Shown here: one piece after another, positions 23,554 to 28,200 of the stretch
Position numbering within the stretch: the first letter of the stretch is position 1
How the letters are laid out: every line of letters begins with the position of its first letter
From: a virus
Reading direction: 5' to 3' (one strand)
DNA length: 28,200 bases
IMG/VR virus record: IMGVR_UViG_3300031566_000290
Coordinates: 1-28,200 of that record
Notes under the pieces: model-generated
The model's database searches: none
The model's input: only the letters and a program-made list of their open reading frames with translations
Told to the model about the DNA's origin: nothing
Program-made: the position numbers and the translations under genes

Positions 23554-23820
23554 TTAAATAATTTGCCCATTATCATTGAGAAGACCATTTTCTTTCAACA
23601 ATTTCTCAACACGTGGGGTTATTAGTTTTTTTCTTCTATAATTTTCAATAACCGATTGATTTGATTTTGTAACAGAAACTCGTTCGCTCAAAAATTGCGA
23701 ATTTTTGTGCAAAGCATCCAAAATCGAGCAAAAAATGCGTTCTGCCTTTTTCCTCTCGACATATTCATTTAATTGACTTTTAGTTACAATAATTCTTTTT
23801 TTCATGTTATTTATTTTCAT
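23554..23820 (-). CDS. Small basic protein paired with the nucleotidyltransferase gene
   Basis: 88 aa from the ATG at 23820, which overlaps the upstream stop by 14 nt; a second ATG at 23805 (MKKRIIVTKSQL) would remove the overlap. It is basic, with helical segments (LNEYVERKKAERIFCSILDA) and a likely helix-turn-helix-like C-terminus (RRKKLITPRVEKLLKENGLL). It has no promoter motif of its own and should be co-translated with the nucleotidyltransferase-fold gene. The size, charge and coupling would fit a small regulator or partner. No family was recognised. Confidence 0.6.
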   Translation of the reverse strand: MKINNMKKRIIVTKSQLNEYVERKKAERIFCSILDALHKNSQFLSERVSVTKSNQSVIENYRRKKLITPRVEKLLKENGLLNDNGQII

Positions 23821-24616
23821 TCATGCTTAATTCTTGGGTCAGAAAATCTTGTTTTAGATTAATTAATTTACCCATGTATCCAGTGTTTCGAAGAACCTTA
23901 AATGCTAAATTTTCTGAGGAAAACTCACCTTCATTCTCTAAACCACTTTGTCTCATTTTTTTAATTTTATCTTTCAATCGATTATATTTTTCTAAGAATA
24001 CTTCAGCGTCATTCATTTCCGCCAAATCATCGATTGCGTTCATTAAATCAGCAGATTTTAATTGAATGTTTGACGAATTTATGTCAACAATTTGTTTGGT
24101 TGGTTCGTTAATCCATTTATTTTTTAAAATAGAATATGTACCGGTTGAATGATGTGGTTCTTTTGAATCCTGATAATACATTTCAACATCATGTCCCTTA
24201 ACCTGAATTGGCATTCTTTCATTCCACAACGTTTTCTTCATTTTTAAAAAATCGCTAACAAAGTCATCGTGTTCTGAAATTTGACTAAAATCTAAGATGA
24301 TATGCACATCCATATCAGAGGTTTCATTATAATTATAGTTTGCCATACTTCCAGTTAAAATAATGTCACTATAATTAAGATTTTCTAAATCAGAAAACTC
24401 AATAAATCTTTTGGCATTAAGCAATAGAATTTTTCGAACATCTTCTTTCAACTTACCATTCTTGTCCCAAATCAATGGATTTAGCTCATCGTGATATTGA
24501 ATAGAAGACACGTCAACCTCATCTGGCTCAATCGCTTCTTTAAGCGTGTCAGATATATTATTGTCTTTCCAGTACGGTGCAGACCAGCTTCTCGGATTTT
24601 TTTTGTTCTCTCCCAT
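23807..24616 (-). CDS. Nucleotidyltransferase-fold protein (Pol beta superfamily)
   Basis: 269 aa. The signature is DIILTGSMANYNYNETSDMD (84-103): the G-S motif at 89-90 followed by the D-x-D metal pair Asp101/Asp103, then VHIILDF. A third acidic residue is likely Asp143 or Glu145 in KGHDVEMYYQD. All three acidic positions look intact, so the protein is probably active and transfers a nucleotide to an unknown acceptor. The N-terminal 70 residues and a C-terminal helical region (about 175-235, KYNRLKDKIKKMRQSGLENE) flank the domain. Superfamily members include tRNA nucleotidyltransferases, antibiotic-modifying enzymes and MNT antitoxins; which type applies here is not visible. It starts 6 nt after a TATTTATA motif and overlaps the small basic gene that follows. 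Confidence 0.8.
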   Translation of the reverse strand: MGENKKNPRSWSAPYWKDNNISDTLKEAIEPDEVDVSSIQYHDELNPLIWDKNGKLKEDVRKILLLNAKRFIEFSDLENLNYSDIILTGSMANYNYNETSDMDVHIILDFSQISEHDDFVSDFLKMKKTLWNERMPIQVKGHDVEMYYQDSKEPHHSTGTYSILKNKWINEPTKQIVDINSSNIQLKSADLMNAIDDLAEMNDAEVFLEKYNRLKDKIKKMRQSGLENEGEFSSENLAFKVLRNTGYMGKLINLKQDFLTQELSMNENK

Positions 24617-24622
24617 ATTTGT

Positions 24623-24631
24623 TATAAATAC
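24623..24631 (-). promoter_or_regulatory. Late-promoter-like motif GTATTTATA
   Basis: Exact minus-strand copy, 6 nt before the ATG at 24616. It lies in the 19-nt gap after the stop of the GP88-like gene. Confidence 0.6.
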
Positions 24632-24635
24632 TAAA

Positions 24636-25646
24636 TTACTTCTTATATTTCTTAATTATCTCTCGGTTTTTTAATGAGTTTTTCATGGCATCACTACCCG
24701 CCTTTTGAGTACCATGTATTAATAGGGCAAAATTACCGTCTTGTTTATAAGCCAACGTATCGTCCACATCAATTGGTAATCTTAGATTCGCAGCTTCTTC
24801 GGGGGATTGTACAACCACAGCATATTTCAAGTCGTGTTTACTAATCAAATCATCACGTTTCCCACCAACACTTGCAATTAATTTCATGTTGTCGGGAATA
24901 TCTCCCATTCTCGCAACCCAAAACGGTAATGATTTTGTGTATGCATAAAATAATATATCTGGTCTTTGCTCCGCAACTTTAAGCCAAGAATCAAAATATT
25001 CTTGTTCATAAAAATCACCTGATTCATGAATACGGAAAACATCAATTTTACCGTGATTTTGTTCAAAATACTTCAGGGATTTTAAAATTAAATCAATCTT
25101 TCCTGTTTTATCGAATTGATCCAAGAGGTCTTTATTTCTCCATCTCATTTCTTGAGCGTTGGGGTATCTTGCTTCTTCACTCCCCGCATAACATCGCATC
25201 TCACCATAATCCTGAACCAGTTTACCGTGAATCTTCTCTCTGTCCCTTGGAACTAATGTTTTACAAATATCCGCAAGTGGACACGTATAACCAGCAGGTA
25301 ATGAAATGTATGGATGATCCAACTTACTATTTTCCATGCTTATTGTGAGTAGACAATCTTCCTTTTCGTTAATTTTCTCCTTGTTTCTTAGATGTGCAAA
25401 GGGGTCAAACTCTTCCTCTTCCATTAAAGAAATGAATTCATTAAGAAATTGATTATCCTCATTTACGTTTCCAGAAAGTTTATTGTGTTTAATAAAAACT
25501 TCAGCAAGTTTTGTGAATATCCCTTTATCAACACCCTCATTTAGTTTGTGGGAATAATGTTTGCTATCCTCTTCTTTAAGCAGAGGATATCTAAAACTGG
25601 AATCCAAACGATTAAATCTATCGTATAATAAGTATTTGTCGTTCAT
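24636..25646 (-). CDS. GP88-family phage protein (unknown biochemical role)
   Basis: 336 aa from the ATG at 25646. A TTG six bases upstream is possible, but the ATG sits 13 nt after the motif. Conserved features of the 'Gene product 88' family are visible: FRIHESGDFYEQEYFDSW (204-221), then FYAYTKSLPFWVARMG (233-248). A Cys group precedes it, C122 and C128 in TCPLADICK and C152 in EMRCYAG. Their conserved spacing would fit a metal or cluster site, but this is inference. The family occurs in many phages of unrelated hosts; I know of no established function. An N-terminal extension of about 95 residues, rich in charged segments (SLMEEEEFDPFAHLRN), precedes the domain. The C-terminus is basic (LKNREIIKKYKK). 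The next gene downstream encodes the nucleotidyltransferase-fold protein. Confidence 0.75.
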   Translation of the reverse strand: MNDKYLLYDRFNRLDSSFRYPLLKEEDSKHYSHKLNEGVDKGIFTKLAEVFIKHNKLSGNVNEDNQFLNEFISLMEEEEFDPFAHLRNKEKINEKEDCLLTISMENSKLDHPYISLPAGYTCPLADICKTLVPRDREKIHGKLVQDYGEMRCYAGSEEARYPNAQEMRWRNKDLLDQFDKTGKIDLILKSLKYFEQNHGKIDVFRIHESGDFYEQEYFDSWLKVAEQRPDILFYAYTKSLPFWVARMGDIPDNMKLIASVGGKRDDLISKHDLKYAVVVQSPEEAANLRLPIDVDDTLAYKQDGNFALLIHGTQKAGSDAMKNSLKNREIIKKYKK

Positions 25647-25659
25647 GCACAAACTTTTT

Positions 25660-25668
25660 TATAAATAC
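25660..25668 (-). promoter_or_regulatory. Late-promoter-like motif GTATTTATA
   Basis: Exact minus-strand copy, 13 nt before the ATG at 25646. It forms a divergent pair with the plus-strand copy at 25693. Confidence 0.6.
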
Positions 25669-25692
25669 AGAATTATTAATTAAAGACTTGGA

Positions 25693-25701
25693 GTATTTAT
25701 G
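25693..25701 (+). promoter_or_regulatory. Late-promoter-like motif GTATTTATG
   Basis: Plus-strand copy with one mismatch in the last base. It overlaps a possible ATG at 25699, so the next in-frame ATG at 25720, 18 nt downstream, is the more likely start. Confidence 0.55.
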
Positions 25702-25719
25702 ATAAATTGTTGCAACAAA

Positions 25720-27819
25720 ATGAATTTAGACTGTCTAAACGATATTATCACAGATAACTTAGCAATCCAAATTGATCTTACTGAATTAGATTCATGGGAT
25801 TTAAACACTGGCTTGACTGCATATAGTCTCACTAAATGGTCTGGTGCAAAATCAGATAACATAGACCTTATTGATTTTGGTCTTACTGGTTTTGACAATG
25901 GAAGAACCAATGAAATGTGGAACGGAATTACCGTCACACCATCAGACACGCTCTTTTCAATGTACCGAGTTGGGTATAATGTTGTTCAGAACCCAACAAG
26001 CGGGGAAACATCTGGAATGACAATCAACACAGAATTTCTTCCAATAAGCGGGATTACTTCAGGGGACACTGGAAATTACTTCGAAGCTGCTGGTGGATAT
26101 TTACAGGGATTCTTTAAATTGGATGGTTATAACTACGAACTATTGCCAGCACGATATAATAATGGTATTACTATCGAAACATTAGTTTATTTATATCCTG
26201 ATTCACAAGGAATTTTCTACATGATGGGTGCGAGAGCAGAAGACAAGTATAATCCGTTCTTCTCAGGTGAAACAACAACAGGTGGTTCTGAACAAAACAT
26301 TACAACCGTTTCAGGTGTGATAACCAGTGAAGACAACTATCTTGAGGCAATACAACCCGAAACGATTAACACCAAAGCATTCGCTGCCTACGAAGGTAAT
26401 AGTACAACTACAATATATAAAGAAGTTCCTCAGAGTGGGAATACAACGAATAATGTTATTGCGTTTGAAATTACTCAAGATAAGAAACTTGCATATAAAT
26501 ATATTGATGAAAATAATCAAATTATAACAAACAAATCAATAGCATCAATTTATCCAACTACTGGTTGGACAATGATTGCTATTGCATTTACACCAGATGA
26601 AACAATTGACGATCCTGATCTACTTGAATGTGCCCCAAAAAGACCGGGTAAATTTATTATGTATGTTAATGGAAGAGCGATTTGGATATTAAATGACTTT
26701 CCAGAATATTTCTTTAAAGCATTTAATAATGATCGTGAAAAACAAATTGGCGTGCCATATTCAATAAGTTGGGGTGGTGGTTCATTTGGGTTAAAGTATT
26801 CGTGGCATTATGATATTCAAACATATGGAATATATACTGGTGAGGATCAAACGTATATTGACGATAATTTTGTTGTCGAAAGCACTCCCGATCCAACAAT
26901 GTGTGACCCATTCACTGGTGGAACACCAATAGCTGGATTATCATTAAGTGCCGATAGCTCTACATTTAAAAGTGCAGACATTTGCGATCCAACAATTGAA
27001 TATCCTGTTACTGTAATGCGTGTCGAATATACTGGAGGCACAACAGGGGTATCGGCTAACACATATTACATAAAATTTGCTCAACCAATTACTGTATTAT
27101 CGAATCGTGATTATGAAATTAATTTAAATTTATATAATGGCGGTTTCTTTAAAACATATGATGAAAACGACTTCTTTGTTCAGAATAACATCACAATGTT
27201 TGTTTATGGTACAGAAGATGTTGATATTATTTCAGAAAGCCAATATGTGTTTCCACTTAGTATTGATGATGTACTTAATGATCCAGAAACATATGGATTA
27301 CACCCGTTTCCAGATAGACAAGAAGCGCAATATGAATACATCAACGGAATATCATATTACGGTGATACTGGTCTACCAATAATAACAAATCCAGCATTCT
27401 ACGAATATCTTGGAATCGACCCCACTTCAATGCAGCATGCGGGAACAACTATTGTAACTGGGGGTGATACTTGGTTGCCAATGAAAACTACCTTTAAAGT
27501 AAAAGACAATTCAGGAAAACAAATTGTGTATATTGGTCTTTTAATTGAAACGGATTACGAATTTAATTTGAATGAACCACTGTTTATAGCAGATTTCACA
27601 TATACAGGTGCAGACATTTTATCACAAGACCCAAGAAAGTCTGATTTATTGATTCAACAAAACTTTGATTCGTACTTTAATGGTAAGATTCAGAAACTAA
27701 GAGTATATAATAACGGTTTGACATCTGCCGAAATATTACATAATGCCTTAATTGAATCGAAAAGCAACCCAAATGCTAATCTTCTTGTAAGTAAAGGCGG
27801 TAGAATTATTTATAGATAA
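25720..27819 (+). CDS. Large virion protein with LamG/concanavalin-like domain
   Basis: 699 aa from the ATG at 25720. An upstream in-frame ATG at 25699 lies inside the promoter-like motif, so the later start is preferred. A LamG/ConA-like lectin fold is suggested by NGITIETLVYLYPDSQGIFY (about 148-167), GWTMIAIAFTP (about 282), KFIMYVNGRAIWIL (about 310-323) and the C-terminal FNGKIQKLRVYNNGLTSAEI (about 652-671), which is the usual last strand plus 'L-x-x-x-E-I' helix of LamG. The region between about 390 and 640 is inserted and beta-rich. Such domains bind carbohydrates, and in phages they occur in tail fibres, baseplate and other surface-exposed proteins. Host-receptor binding is inferred. 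It has no signal peptide. It is the first gene of a plus-strand unit, divergent from the GP88-like gene. Confidence 0.65.
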   Translation: MNLDCLNDIITDNLAIQIDLTELDSWDLNTGLTAYSLTKWSGAKSDNIDLIDFGLTGFDNGRTNEMWNGITVTPSDTLFSMYRVGYNVVQNPTSGETSGMTINTEFLPISGITSGDTGNYFEAAGGYLQGFFKLDGYNYELLPARYNNGITIETLVYLYPDSQGIFYMMGARAEDKYNPFFSGETTTGGSEQNITTVSGVITSEDNYLEAIQPETINTKAFAAYEGNSTTTIYKEVPQSGNTTNNVIAFEITQDKKLAYKYIDENNQIITNKSIASIYPTTGWTMIAIAFTPDETIDDPDLLECAPKRPGKFIMYVNGRAIWILNDFPEYFFKAFNNDREKQIGVPYSISWGGGSFGLKYSWHYDIQTYGIYTGEDQTYIDDNFVVESTPDPTMCDPFTGGTPIAGLSLSADSSTFKSADICDPTIEYPVTVMRVEYTGGTTGVSANTYYIKFAQPITVLSNRDYEINLNLYNGGFFKTYDENDFFVQNNITMFVYGTEDVDIISESQYVFPLSIDDVLNDPETYGLHPFPDRQEAQYEYINGISYYGDTGLPIITNPAFYEYLGIDPTSMQHAGTTIVTGGDTWLPMKTTFKVKDNSGKQIVYIGLLIETDYEFNLNEPLFIADFTYTGADILSQDPRKSDLLIQQNFDSYFNGKIQKLRVYNNGLTSAEILHNALIESKSNPNANLLVSKGGRIIYR
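27806..27814 (+). promoter_or_regulatory. Late-promoter-like motif TTATTTATA
   Basis: Exact TATTTATA core with T in front, plus strand, 7 nt before the ATG at 27822 and inside the last codons of the LamG-like gene. Confidence 0.5.
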
Positions 27820-27821
27820 TC

Positions 27822-28200
27822 ATGACATTGAAAAATATCATCAACGAAGAAATCAGAAACTTTGTAACGGAAGAGGAATTTTTCGATCCCACTCTTCCAG
27901 ACGATATTAAAAGATTATCCAAAAAATTTGTCGGAAAAAATGTGATTTGGTACGGTGACCCAGATCAAATGATTGTCATTCCAGCAGAAGACGTACATGG
28001 AATGTGGGGAAATATATATGATTCAGAGAAACTTGATTTTGTGGTTGATTTAATTCTTAATTCACCCGAAAGGGTTGAATTTGAATGTTCGTATGGAATC
28101 GGTAGTGTGGTCGATTTAACAAATATTCGTGAACACCAAGAGGCAGTACAAACAGATAATTTTATGACCGATTATGAGGGGCATGAGAGTCCATATTCTA
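27822..28200 (+). CDS. Hypothetical protein, 3' end outside window
   Basis: The frame is open from the ATG at 27822 to the right edge (126 codons), so the gene is truncated by the window. It begins MTLKNIINEEIRNFVTEEEF, a short amphipathic helix with an acidic end. The following segment (KFVGKNVIWYGDPDQMIVIP) looks like an alpha/beta domain, but no family was recognised. A TATTTATA core lies 7 nt before the start, and the previous gene ends 2 nt before it. The N-terminus contains an I-N-E tripeptide that could be a prohead protease site, but short matches like this occur by chance. Confidence 0.65.
   Translation, partial: MTLKNIINEEIRNFVTEEEFFDPTLPDDIKRLSKKFVGKNVIWYGDPDQMIVIPAEDVHGMWGNIYDSEKLDFVVDLILNSPERVEFECSYGIGSVVDLTNIREHQEAVQTDNFMTDYEGHESPYS

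Noticed and set aside
3389-25668. Plus-strand TATAAATA sequences read as T4-type late promoters pointing rightwards
   Set aside because: They lie just upstream of minus-strand starts, and the two plus-strand genes at 8150 and 27822 have TATTTATA, not TATAAATA, upstream. The gene-direction reading TATTTATA is consistent on both strands, so the T4 orientation would point away from every gene.

Overview
This AT-rich, densely coded window is part of the genome of a tailed phage with a contractile tail, distantly T4-like and probably large. The diagnostic genes are a gp17-type terminase large subunit, a gp20-type portal, a gp21-type prohead protease, an acidic scaffold in the gp22 position, a gp23-type major capsid protein, and a giant baseplate-hub-like protein next to a two-enzyme tail lysin. 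I see no rRNA, tRNA, CRISPR array, integrase or transposase. Almost no start codon has a Shine-Dalgarno sequence; leaders are A/T-rich, as is usual for Bacteroidota and their phages. The host is therefore inferred, weakly, to be a Bacteroidota member. Standard stop codons fit throughout.

Layout. (1) 1-2383, plus strand: five tightly overlapping genes, namely the C-terminus of a UvrD-like helicase, a Mom/GNAT-like putative DNA-modification protein, a small Cys-rich protein, a SLOG (DUF2493-like) protein and a small unknown. (2) 2380-8054, minus strand (read right to left): a membrane-anchored coiled-coil protein, a 40-residue protein, prohead protease, scaffold, major capsid protein, a strong terminator, then two membrane/export proteins. 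(3) 8150-14711, plus strand: baseplate-hub-like protein (1576 aa) and a lysin with a transglycosylase-like and an amidase domain. (4) 14701-25646, minus strand (right to left): GP88-family protein, nucleotidyltransferase-fold protein plus a small partner, a 915-aa acidic repeat protein, a two-TM protein, an unknown, terminase, portal, and a 257-aa unknown. (5) 25720 to the right edge, plus strand: a LamG/ConA-like virion protein and a partial unknown gene.

Regulation. Fourteen gene starts are preceded, usually by 6-23 nt, by a single-block motif (G/C/T)TATTTATA read in the gene direction, with no visible -35 element. Twelve copies are exact for TATTTATA. It looks like a T4-style late promoter, but its core is the reverse complement of T4's TATAAATA. 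It sits before structural, packaging and neighbouring genes and not inside the overlapping operon at the left edge, which fits a late class versus an early/middle class. The motif also supports four start-codon choices (8054, 20229, 25646, 25720).

How it fits together. Terminase and portal pump DNA into a head built from capsid protein on the acidic scaffold and matured by the protease. The T4 order 17-20-21-22-23 is kept on the minus strand but is interrupted by the oppositely oriented hub/lysin pair, and the tail sheath and tube genes that lie between 17 and 20 in T4 are absent there.
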